This document shows, piece after piece, positions 19,466 through 29,933 of a DNA stretch of 64,000 bases (its first letter is position 1; each line of letters begins with the position of its first letter). Under the pieces are notes generated by a model. That model saw nothing but the letters and a program-made list of their open reading frames with translations, was not told the origin of the DNA and searched no databases. Made by a program: the position numbers and the translations under genes. Location: positions 1 through 64,000 of the forward strand of contig SGPL01000124.1 of NCBI GenBank assembly GCA_004802705.1, given 5' to 3'. This DNA comes from Bondarzewia mesenterica (taxonomy: Eukaryota > Basidiomycota > Agaricomycetes > Russulales > Bondarzewiaceae).

Positions 19466-21569
19466 ATGTCTCTGCGTCTTTTTAGACGTCTACCTTTTAT
19501 CAGGTTAACAACTTCTCCCTCAAGGGGTGTGTCTTCCGTCTCGGGGCCCTCGACGGCCAGTTCGAACCGTTTCCTGCGATATGGTCTGCTCTCTGGCGGC
19601 CTTCTCGGTGTATCCCTGTACATCGGACACAATATCTCGACAATCTATGCGGATCACGCAGAGACAGCAAAGGAATCCCAAAGACCATTGACTCCCATCT
19701 CTTCCCTCATAAGATCCTATGCCGTGTATACGATGTGTTCTTTCCCCGCTCTGGTGGACCGGTCGCCTTCCATCCTCGCCTTCCTGACGTCCGTCCCAGG
19801 TCTCAAACAGATCACTGAGGCATTTGTTCGAAGGACGTTCTTCGCACAGGTGAACACTCTGGTCGAGACATCCTTCCTGCATCCAGTTGTCTAACACTCC
19901 TGTCCGTGCAGTTCGTCGGAGGTGATACGGCCCACGAGTGTGTACCGTTGCTCGAGAGCTTGCGTGCCGAGAACAAGGGGACTTTGTTCGCTTATAGCGT
20001 CGAGGTGGACGAAGCGGAGGCGACGGGCGGTGGCTCCAAGGGATCGGTACCGGTATACAAGCAAATCGTGCAGGAGATGATCCGGTCGATTGACGTCGCA
20101 GCTGACTTTGAGGATCAGAGGGCGTCCGGATCATCGTCCGCAGCTGGCAGGAGGACGTGGGTTGCTGTGAAGCTTGTAAGCATTTTGCGGCAGTCCATGA
20201 TCTAGCTCTGACTCGGACTTCTCGCAGAGCGCCCTACTTCCCGATGCTCAGTCATTGGTGAACCTGTCCGTGTATCTCACCAAAGCTCGTCCGGCGCGGT
20301 CAGCCATCGCATTCCCTGGATATCCGAGGGCGTCCGACTTGGACTGTCTTACTTCGGATCAGATTAAGGGAGAATCGCCACTGACCGAACAGGATATTCA
20401 TGACATCAAGGACCTTCATTCGGACTTGGTAAAGATCTGCAGTCGTGCTCAGGAGCGAGATATCAGAATCATCATCGATGCGGAATACAGGCACGCTTTG
20501 TTTTTTTTTATCGTTGCATGGCACCACACGCTGACCGGATGTTTAATGACACGCAGCTGGTATCAAGTGCGAGTTTGTCAGTGTCAGCAGAATACCTTAA
20601 ACTGAGACAATGACTCGCAGCCTGCCATAGACGCCATGACGCTTTCCCTCATGCGCCAATTCAACAAGCTCCCGGACCGTTCATCGTCTGAACCCATTCC
20701 AGTACGACCGCTCATCTATGCGACATTCCAAGCGTATCTGCGCCGGTGCGCTTGCCCCACGCCTATCTCATGCACTTCTCATCTGACACCCGTTTAGAAA
20801 CTTAGAATATCTGGAACAGTCCCTCAAGGACGCGAAGGCCGGCAACTACGCGCTCGGGGTCAAACTTGTCCGTGGCGCCTATCATCCGCACGAGACGATC
20901 GCGCACGAGACTGCCGCCTCCGGCCACAACAACACGTCGCTCTCCATCTCGCCTGACCCGCACCCACCCGTCTGGCCGACCAAGCCCGAGACGGACGCAT
21001 GCTACAACGCGACCGCGCGCCGGATCATCTCGAGCATCCGCGACGACATCGCTGCTCACCATCCGGTGCCGACCGTTGGCGTGCTTTTCGGTTCGCACAA
21101 TTGGGAGAGCTGCGATCTGGTCCTGGACGAGCTCGTGAAGCAGGGTCTTGCGCGCAGGGAAAAGCAAGACGGCAGAGAGGTCGTGAGCATGGGTGACGAG
21201 GTGACGGAAAGGGTGGCTCTGGGCCAGCTTTTCGGTTCGTGACCAGGAGATGTTTGTGCTTACACCGACTCACGAGAACTCTCTTCAGGCATGAGTGATG
21301 AATTAACGGATTACCTGGTCGACAAGACGAGATCGTCCTCACCATTTGTCATTAAATACGTCCCATACGGCGCCTTGTCGGAGGTAGGCGCACGCTGTTC
21401 CCTCACGATCCGGAGTCAAACAGTGCAGCTCACATGTCTTTATCAGGTCATGCCTTACCTCAGTCGTAGAGCCATTGAAAACAAGTCTATGTTGGGCGGC
21501 GGTCAGGCTGCTGCTGAGCGCAGACGTGCGTGGGCTGAGATTCGCGCGCGTTTGTTCGGTTGAGAGCTA
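19386..21569. repeat. Inverted gene duplication, arm 2 (PRODH copy 2)
   Basis: Partner of the arm at 14375-16597, in opposite orientation and separated from it by about 2.8 kb. Both edges fall just outside the PRODH gene. Confidence 0.85.
19466..21563 (+). CDS. PUT1: Proline dehydrogenase, mitochondrial (copy 2)
   Basis: Same enzyme as copy 1. Eight exons with the same boundaries (19466-19849, 19912-20175, 20228-20490, 20557-20566, 20621-20745, 20798-21234, 21289-21383, 21447-21563) give 564 residues. It lacks the Ala-rich insertion of copy 1. Its late sequence GMSDELTDYLVDKTRSSSP and IENKSMLGGGQAAAERRRAW look like the more usual family form, which suggests this is the ancestral copy. The ten-base exon 4 and the preceding intron with a GC donor are kept. 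The frame is open throughout, with targeting peptide and YLSRRAIEN motif intact, so it should be functional. It shares a short intergenic region with BCP1. Confidence 0.95.
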
Positions 21570-22485
21570 CGTACACTATAATACACTATATCATTTAGCT
21601 ATGGTCTTAAGGACTGCTTTCTGCCTCACCATCCCGTGGCGTACAGCTAGGCACTGTCTCGATATAACATGGCAGGCACTGATGCGGCGCATGGGTTAGT
21701 TTTATATTGATCTAAAACGTGACTGAAAGTACGTTCCGTCCATCGCAGACACACGGTCTGCTGCATTGGACAACTAACCGCGCCTGCCATTTTATCGATC
21801 TCACCCTCTCAGACACTTATATCGTGCAATTGATCTCATAGCGATCAACGCGCTGACAGACACGCTTAGTTATATGACACACGGACCATGCACGCGATCT
21901 ATTCTTTGGTCGACACGGTTAGATGTATCTTACAGCTGTGCGTACCTTCTTCGAATGCAGATCTCTAGTGACTCCTGCATGGTGCATACCCGCTTGAGAA
22001 TAGCATCAGAAGCGGAGAGGGCCACGGGTGGCGCCATGCTCGGAGTAGTAGCAGTCGATGCTGCCGGAATCTTTAGCAGAAGAAGACTAGATGCTGTGAA
22101 CTCTGGTTTGTCAAGGGAGGAAACGTCACGACGGTCATCCGAGTGGGACATGATGAAAGAAACTGGAGGGGAAACTACAAGAGTTGCTCTCGTACTGCCG
22201 TCTGTTCATTGGATGTTTCCTTTTACGGACGCTTTTGTTCTCACTCGGCTCGGAGTGCATGCTTATTGCTCTCTCGCATTAAATTCTACGCCGGGTTGCT
22301 GCTCCTATCCCGCTGCCCGCAGACAAAGACGTCCGAGTGTCGCTGCGAGCTTCTTTCTCCACGTTCGTCGATAGGAGAAGTCAGCTAGAGAGTGCATTTC
22401 CTTGTTCTGCTTATTTGACTTGTACGGTGTAGTAACTGTGCGATTGTAAAAGTTTTGATGCCTTCAGTTATGGCTAGTGAGGCGG
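21570..22485. other. Intergenic downstream of PRODH copy 2
   Basis: About 900 bases without a supported gene. Some reading frames of up to 166 codons exist but show no domain, start context or splicing pattern that would support them. Confidence 0.45.
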
Positions 22486-22567
22486 GTTGTACTTGCGCAA
22501 TGGTAGCGCATTTGGCTTCGATTGCCTCTGTACCAAAAGGCTGCAGGTTGGAGTCCTGCGGTGGTCA
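22486..22567 (+). tRNA. tRNA-like sequence with an intron and an unpaired acceptor stem
   Basis: The D arm GCGCAATGGTAGCGC, the anticodon stem TTTGG/CCAAA and the T arm GCAGG-TTGGAGT-CCTGC can all be folded, ending in GGTGGTCA. The anticodon loop is too long. It fits CT-TCG-A followed by about ten bases of intron, giving an apparent anticodon TCG (Arg); the body otherwise resembles fungal tRNA-Trp. The seven bases 5' of the D arm do not pair with GGTGGTC, and the T loop has TTGGAGT instead of TTCGAGT. It is either a decayed tRNA gene or a chimera. Confidence 0.45.
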
Positions 22568-22862
22568 TAGAATGAGTTTTACTTTTTCTACAAGCCTGAC
22601 GTTGAGGCCGCTGTCGTGCAAATAGTTTGATGCACAGGACCTCGCACTCGGAGTCATATGCATTCGTGCTCAGATCTACACGCAGAAGATAAGAATCAAT
22701 TTCCCGCACAGACAACCAAATGCAAAGTAAATATAATAAACCTAAACCAAATGTACATGGGGAATACGCGTAACAGCGTGAAGGCCGAAGGACCCTGGTC
22801 CTTGAGAAATCGAACATCCAGGCTTACCAACCCAAACGATTGTCCATACAAGCACAAAGCAT
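22568..22862. other. Intergenic, VPS35 3' flank
   Basis: About 295 bases between the tRNA-like sequence and the VPS35 stop codon. AT-rich near 22730-22760. Nothing else seen. Confidence 0.45.
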
Positions 22863-25800
22863 TCATCGCGCACCGAGACCCATCTTGAGCAGCGCGCCGA
22901 CGACGTCCACGTCGTCCCACCGCTGGTTCCCCTCCTCGGTCTCCACAGTTGCCTTCTTGCTCTGGATATAGATGAGTGTGTTGCGGAAGTGCCGCGTGAT
23001 CATCTCGGGCGTCTGCACGCCCTCGAGCAGGCCCGCCGGAGCGCGCTGTGAGGGGTGCACGTCGGGAGAGGAGATATTGTCGATGCTCGCTGTGATAAGC
23101 TCCACGAGCGAGTTGACGAACTTCGGCGTGACCTAAAGAGACATATTAATGGAATGAGATGAGCACGTGAAAAGATTGGTGCGAAGTGAAAGAAGTACCG
23201 CCGGGGCATTCCGATCGAGATAGAAGAGGTATTGGTCTAAGGTGTCGACGTAGAGCTGAGTCGTGACGATCTCCTCAGTCGCAGAATTTGCGATCCTCAG
23301 GGCCTTCTGTAAGCACTCTAGAACGCGCTTGCTGTCCTGGAGGGGGTACTATAGCGATAATGCTCAGCAGCATGCAGCAAGCGTTGTAAAAAGACAAGAA
23401 AGACCTACGGCTTTCGGATTCTCCGCACCATCCTCTTTGGGTACTGGAGACTTCTCAGAGTCTTTCTCAGCCCTCTCGGCCACTGCTAGAGGCTCTTGCC
23501 ACCACATATGACTGGCGAGATGCACTGCAGACGCTTGGTGCGGCTTCTTCAGGAGCTTGGCCCCGTGAAGCGCCGCCTTGGTGATCAGGGTATCGTAGTT
23601 GTCCACACCGAACACCTTCGCGCCTTGTAGTGTGCCGATGATAAGCGTGATTGCCTGCAGCTGCGCGCGCGATTCAGAGATGTTCTCTTCATAGACGGTG
23701 AACGCCTCCACGTAGAGATCGTAGGTCAGATCCTCAAACCCGCACTCGTCCGAGATCTGTGCTGCTAGTAAAAAGAGCCGAAGTGCGATGGAAGGCGCCT
23801 CGACTTGGTTTGCGAGGATATTGATGAGTTGTCGAACAAATTTGAGGATAGTCGAGACTTTCGACTCCCAGTCTTCCTCCTGTTATTGCACATGATCAGG
23901 CTGATTAGTATTCGACGAGGTGGCACTAACCAGGTGTTCGCGGTTCTTGTACCGCCGACAGAGTTTGATCGAAGACGTAATGAGAGCAGGAAAAGTAAAG
24001 CGCATACGTTCGCCACCTGCTTCAAAGTGCCTCCGTGCACTTTGTAGAAGCTATTAAAACGACATTATTAGACAAAGAAATTTTGAAAAATTTGAAGCGA
24101 GGGTTGGCTCACCTCGAACTGTGTGCTGAGTGATTCTGCCTTGAACAAGTGCACCATCCGTGCAAGCCAACCCTGCTCCTCCGCCAAGTCTTCTCTCTCT
24201 GTGCCATATGGCCCTTGTCTCCTCACATCCCGAACGCCCGGCGGTCCAGTGCTTCCCATACCGACTCCCGCGTCTTGTTGATCCCTGATCAGCACTTGAC
24301 ACAATTCAAGAATCCCATTCACATCTTCTGGTGCCTCGATGATCGTTTCATTCTTAAGTACTGAAGAGACAATAGAATGGGCTAAAGTGCGTCGAGTGGC
24401 GTATGTTTGCAGATTGAGAAGTGGGACATAATGGGTGAGCGCGAGCAGGGTGAGAACGGACTGGTATGAATTGATGGGCGCCACGAGCAGAGCAGCGAGG
24501 TTAGTTGTAGTCTGTTGTGTGTGAAGGTCGGGGCTGAAGACCGTATGAGTGGTTTAGAAGTCAGAGAAATGGCCTGTCGCACCTATCAGCAAATTCCTTG
24601 ATCTTGTCCCGAGCGAAGCCAAGAACTTGGTCAACATATTCCAGACGATCAGGATAACAGCTAAGAGAAAGGTTAGTGAGGGATACCAGAAGCGCCGTTA
24701 CGTCTTGGATAGACAAATCTGGCCGTGCCTTGAATGAAAACAGATTTAATTGGCGGATGGTAGCTGTGAGCATGAACTCACCTTGACCAACTCGACGACT
24801 TGTTCCCAAAACACTTCAAACAACTTCACGTTCTCTGGCACACCTCTGAACTTCCTAACTTGCAGAGCTCCTTCTTTTTCCTTGCCCTTGTCCAACTTCT
24901 CCACTTCACTTCCCTCTACCACGCCATTTGTCCCGTTCGTCCCGTTAGTAATAGGGACGTCAGGTGTCGCAGGGCTTGCGGGTGAGCCCCAAGCATCGGC
25001 TTCAACCTTGATTTCGTTCACCGGGCTGGCTGGGTTGCCATTCACTCGCGCGCGGGCCCTCTGGATCTTGACTTTCTCTGCCAGACGCCGAGCAGCAGCC
25101 TCCTCCTGGCGCTTGGTCTCCTCAGGGTCTTCGTTCTCGGCTTCGCGTGCAGCATATGCGGCGAGGCGGTCGATCAGGGCAATCACAATCTGCTTGATGT
25201 TGACTTTGGGTTGCAATTGGGCAGTTGCGGAGAGGAAGGGGCCGAGGGAATGTAAATGGAAGTCGTCGGTGAAGACCTTGGGATATGCAAGCAGTGAAAA
25301 GAAACTCATAGTAAACATAAATCTATACACACCTGAATAACCACTTCCATCAGGTATTCCTGCGCAATCACGTCCTTGCATTGAACCACTTGTTCCAATA
25401 CCGCGGGGAGAATGGTCTTCTGATACAAGTCCAAATCCACGCCATCGAGCTGGCTTAGACGAACAAGGTTCGTGCCGACCAGAATTCGCAGCTCCCTCCG
25501 CTCCATTTCTCGCTTCTCCCGATCGCGCGAGTGACCCTGGTGTTGGAGACGAACCCAGAGCTTATTCATCTCAATGAAGTTGGTTAGAACGAAACTGATA
25601 GAATCCTCTAGATTTCCAGCGGGCCTTGACGCAGATTAATCAGTTAAAACGCCAGTAATTTACTTGAAAAAAAAAGCATACCCAGGGTCCTGACCAACTG
25701 GCAGATGATCCCTCGTTTGCCCGCTCAGGTAATGCCGCAAGAAGAGACCTCTGATAGGATGCAGCACGCCCCGGGACATCTCCATCATATCCTTCATTAT

Positions 25801-26323
25801 CTCCTTGACTGGCGCATCGGGGACAGACATATACACAGAGCCAACAGTGATCATGAGATACAGACGGGGTACAATGTTGCCAGCATATTGTACAAGCTCG
25901 TATAAGTCGGCGAGGTGGTGCCGTGATTGCGTATGAGCATCGTACAGATAATTAGATAAGTGTCGAAGAGCGTCGAAAACGGCCATATCTACAGAAGAAT
26001 AGTCTTTAACCTTTGCGACTTTATCCGGAAAGTAGGAGGACTCACAGAGTTCATAGTATTGCTTGGGTGACAAAGAGGACGTCCGGAGCTCTGCCAGCAT
26101 CAGACTGGCGCTCTTCAGTGCATCCATAAGCTGGTCCAGTTCCTAGATGCATCAAGCTGGTGAATACGCGTCTGTTATACCTTGAAGAACCTCCACAACC
26201 CCGAACTGAGCAGAACAGGATGGATTGACGCACTAGATGCCGCTTCATCTGCTGAACCTGGATTTTTACAGTGCTGAGAGCCTCACTGAGCAGTTTACCC
26301 TCTTCCATGACGATATCGGCCAT
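22863..26323 (-). CDS. VPS35: Retromer subunit VPS35
   Basis: Scaffold of the retromer coat, which retrieves cargo from endosomes to the Golgi; it binds VPS26 by its N-terminal and VPS29 by its C-terminal part. Eleven exons (26323-26234 to 23132-22863) join in phase to 952 residues, similar to yeast Vps35. The start [19 protein letters not shown] leads into [20 protein letters not shown]. The conserved [10 protein letters not shown] motif sits near residue 100, followed by [12 protein letters not shown]. The C-terminal half contains the helical-repeat run YRDxK-like [18 protein letters not shown] and [11 protein letters not shown]. Exon 5 carries a polar insertion of about 70 residues, including TNGTNGTNG, between helices; it is probably a disordered loop. 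No sign of decay. Confidence 0.96.
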
Positions 26324-27116
26324 AATATGAGGCCGCGAAAAGATTGTGCTGATGAAGGTGGAGAGGGCAGCCAAGGAGGCGCACCAATAGACGGAAATGC
26401 GATACGGTGTTCGATGTGACGAACCTCCTGCGCATTTGTCCTAGATTTGTCACAATTTCTACTCGAGATCTCATTTTTGCGCCAAACGAGTGATCTTCCC
26501 AGGAACTCCCAGTCCTTTGAGACACCAAAATCAATTTTTGGCTACCACTCGCACAGAAACGCCTTGCGCAAAAAAAAGTCCAAAATTGTTAAAATTGAAG
26601 CTTGAAAATACATCTTAAGACTCTTGCTTCCGAAATCCGAATATCTGACTGTTCTAAGCAAAAACATCGGTCTGAAGGACCAAAAAAGGGCAAATTAGCG
26701 GGTTAGGGTTTCACCCCCTCAGCACGATTTCTACACCACCTCAGAAACCATCTAAGAGCTAACTATTGTTCATGGGATGTAATGTCAATGGTTCAGAATG
26801 AATTTTTTGTAAGAAATGAGGCAGGGAGAGACCTCCGGAGCCAGATCCAAAGTGTCGGGTGATCGAGGGCTTTCGTAAAACGCGGACCTCATTAATGATT
26901 AATATCGTGACAGCAGGCTGGGATGGGTCGGCGGCGGGGTCGGTGAGGGTACCATAAGTACTTACTTACTGACGCATGGGTAACACAGCAGATTGAATTA
27001 CAGTACAGCAGACTTCCACCTCCATAGATGTGAATCACGGAGATGGTCCCCTCGATAACAAGAACCAAACTTTCAATTTTACAAGACCCTCAACTCTACC
27101 TCAACGCCCAAATCAC
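26324..27116. other. Intergenic upstream of VPS35
   Basis: About 790 bases holding the VPS35 promoter and the 3' flank of the membrane protein gene. The part at 26540-26900 is AT-rich. A single GGGTTAGGG at about 26700 is not repeated. Confidence 0.45.
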
Positions 27117-28738
27117 TTACTTATGCAGCATCTTCGCAACGGCAGCATACACGGCTTCCCTCCGCGTCCCACCCTCACCCTCAACTTCGGCCTTAATTCG
27201 CCCAGCATCATCCAGAACAGTCCCGTGAGGAGGACACGACGGGAGCGGCTTGTCGCACCCGGATTGCGGGGTGGAGGTCGTCGTTGTTGGCACGATCTCG
27301 CTATGGACCGTCGAGGAAGATTTGATTATATCAGGGACGATAGGGGCAGTTGTGGGCGCGGGTACGCGCACGTGCAAGGCGGGCGGCACGTCGAGCGATG
27401 ACGATGATGGGTCTGAGTCAAACGCGGGAGAGGGAAGGTACGAGGGCAGGATGTCGGACGTCACGGACGGAGTCTCGTCCGTCCGTGTCCGCGGCCACTC
27501 CTGTCGCGCGGACGACAATGACATCGAGACGACTTGCAATGGCGTGGGAGATGGGGTTTGGGTTTTATGGTGATGGTCCTGAGGGAGTACTGTTAGAGTG
27601 TGTGGAAGCGGAAAGGGTTCGTGCGTCCGCGCGCGTGGTTCTGAGTCGTGTCGGACGGGGGCAGGGGCGGCATAGGGCTCTTTCATGAATCCGACGAGGT
27701 CCACCCGCGCGCGTTGGTTTCGGTCGGATGACGACGAGGACAAAAGGGAGTTGATAATCAGCGCCTTCTCAATATCTACGTCCGTCATCACGCGGTCGAG
27801 CAGGCTCACGCTTCCCGACAGGCCCCCCAGCACGCTACTACCGCGGTATCCACCGTACTCCAAGCCGACTTTGTCCATCATGCCAGAGCCCTTCCCCGGG
27901 TCCCGCAGGACGCGCGCATCTCGCTCGCGTTCCGCCACGAGCGCGCGGCGGTGATGCAGTGCTAGGACGCCCGCTGCTACGAGGACAAGGCTGGCGAGGG
28001 AGAGCGGCACGGCCAGTGCGACGGTGGGTGGCGAGGTATGTGCTGAAGCTACCTGCGTTGACAATGCGGGATTCGACATTGTCGTCGGATTGGTGGGCGA
28101 TGATGCAGGTGCGGGGATGGAAGTAGACGCATTGGAAGGTTCACTCGTCGAAGTCCGAGAACTGGACAGTACGGCGGGTGGTGATTCGGAAGAAGAGCCC
28201 GATGAGGCAGGATCAGGATGAGAGTCATTAGGGGTAAATACTGATGCTGGATTCTGTGAAGAGGCTGTTTTCCAGTGACATGAAAATCATGAAAATAATT
28301 ATCCAACTAAATGCTCACGACTGAGATTGAACGTGGGAGAGGATGTCGTCTGTCCAAAGTCGTCTTTCATTTGCAGAAAGAGTCCTACTGCATCTGTCAC
28401 ATTCGGGACTGTTCTGCATGTGTTTGTGTGTTGGTATCCGTTCAACAGAACATGGGCGAGTAGACCTACAAAGACACAACGTAAAATCCAGCGCTCTCTT
28501 CCACTGTAGGCCACACCAGATCACCGCACCCCACTGTCTCTCCAGAACATAGACGGAAAGAAGGTGAGACAATCTTCTGATCAGCTTGCCATTTGCCAAT
28601 GACAATGTCTCCTGGTCTATAGACGTCACCAGGTCCAGGACTGATCCATGTTATATTGGACGAAGATAACGGTTCCCTGGCAACCAAATCCGAGTATGAA
28701 AGCAGAGTGGAGAGAGTAGGAGGAGATAGGCTCAGCAT
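27117..28738 (-). CDS. Predicted single-pass membrane protein, Ser/Thr-rich ectodomain
   Basis: Three exons (28738-28476, 28413-28319, 28264-27117) join in phase to 501 residues. Residues about 25-115 form a beta-rich domain starting ITWISPGPGDVYRPGDIVIGKW and ending FLQMKDDFGQTTSSPTFNLS. This looks like the Kre9/Knh1-type N-terminal domain of fungal cell-surface proteins. A Ser/Thr/Pro stretch (about 120-195) is probably O-glycosylated. One hydrophobic helix (about 200-221, SLASLVLVAAGVLAL) is followed by a basic stop-transfer HHRR. The remaining 270 residues are a low-complexity cytoplasmic tail. The N-terminal signal is weak with this start codon; an upstream ATG at 28885 gives a more hydrophobic beginning. 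Possibly a wall sensor-like protein, but this is inference. Confidence 0.72.
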
Positions 28739-29023
28739 AAAGAAGAAGTAGCAAGTTCGGAAAGAGTGGGAGGACAGGCGCTGCCTGCGTTGCTTCAAAT
28801 TCAGGGCCGTCCAGCGGGAAAATGAAAGAGATTTTAGGGGTGAGGAGACAAGCAGGACAGGCAATGAAACCGATATGATGGTCATTGGTATCAGGACGGC
28901 TGAAATCGTGAGGTAATCGATTCAAACTGTCAGGCCGAATAATAATTGCGACGATGTGAAGCAAAGTCCAGATGACGTGCTAGGCAGCGTTGCATACAAA
29001 GATCTTGGTGAGAGGGTCATGGA

Positions 29024-29510
29024 TCAAGCTGGAGTCGAAGCCGTCGAGTCTACCTCCATGTTCGCGCTCTGTATTGCGCCGGAGGTGTTGATGGCTTGGC
29101 TAGAAAAATGAGACAACTGGTCTCTGAAGACAGAAAACGTGCATGAGATGGGCAGCAAAAGAACCGAGAAAAGAAGAAACCAATGAAGCCTGACCGTTTC
29201 TTGTCTCTCAACCTTTCCAACATAGCAATGACCTCATCTTGTTCCTCAATTAACAGCTCGCCTCCTGGCAGAGTAGTCGCCAGTTCCCTTGCGCGATTCA
29301 ACGAAGTCTTGAATTCTTTTGTCTGCAATAATCTTTATGAGTCTGGATATCAATATCAAGCGGTGTATATTGCGGACGGACAGCCTGTAGAATTCTCTGT
29401 CTGGCTTCCTGCGTTCCGACGCCATCTGGTTGCTGCGTGAGCTCCAAAACTGTCAGCAACTTGGGAAGAAGTGATTCGAACTCAGAAGAGGGAAGCGAAG
29501 TGATGGACAT
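29024..29510 (-). CDS. MED9: Mediator complex subunit 9
   Basis: Small middle-module subunit of Mediator, the co-activator bridging activators and RNA polymerase II. Three exons (29510-29382, 29322-29195, 29123-29024) give 118 residues, within the usual size. The central coiled coil contains LNRARELATTLPGGELLIEEQDEVIAMLERLRDKKR, split here only by normal reading; this LPGGE..DEVIxMLExLRxxKR pattern is the family signature. The start MSITSLPSSEFESLLPKLL gives a short amphipathic lead. The first junction requires donor GTCCGT, the only one keeping the frame. Confidence 0.85.
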
Positions 29511-29933
29511 TATGGAGAAGGTTTGAAGCAGTACGATGTTATGTTCGCGGCCGAGACCCCGGCGGCGACATGAATACAAGTCGAGTCTACATAGCCACAA
29601 GCGGTTGTTTGGTTCCCAAGCTGTTGCCAAACAACGGTTCATTAAGATCCGGGAACAAACTAACCGTGACAACAGCATGTGCAAGGGTGATATCGTCTGA
29701 TATCGTAGCAGTTCGCAATTGAGATCGGCGGTTTCTTACTCTTCCTCATTATAAATCTTAAAACCAGGACTACTATGTACTTGGTTCATCGCGACATCGC
29801 GAAGCCAAGCATAGACGACCCGCAAACCGATCAGTGCACTACATCTGATAGCAGAGGTCCATAAAATACATTAGTACAAGATAATCAAACAGCCTAGCAT
29901 GAATCCCTGGATATATTACAATACACAACAAGA
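29511..29933. other. Intergenic between MED9 and oligopeptide transporter A
   Basis: About 420 bases holding the MED9 promoter and the transporter 3' flank. No gene, tRNA or repeat recognised. Confidence 0.45.

Noticed and set aside
24750..25340. 196-codon plus-strand frame
   Set aside because: Antisense shadow of VPS35 exon 5; no independent features.
26695..26715. Telomere-like GGGTTAGGG
   Set aside because: Occurs once, not as an array.
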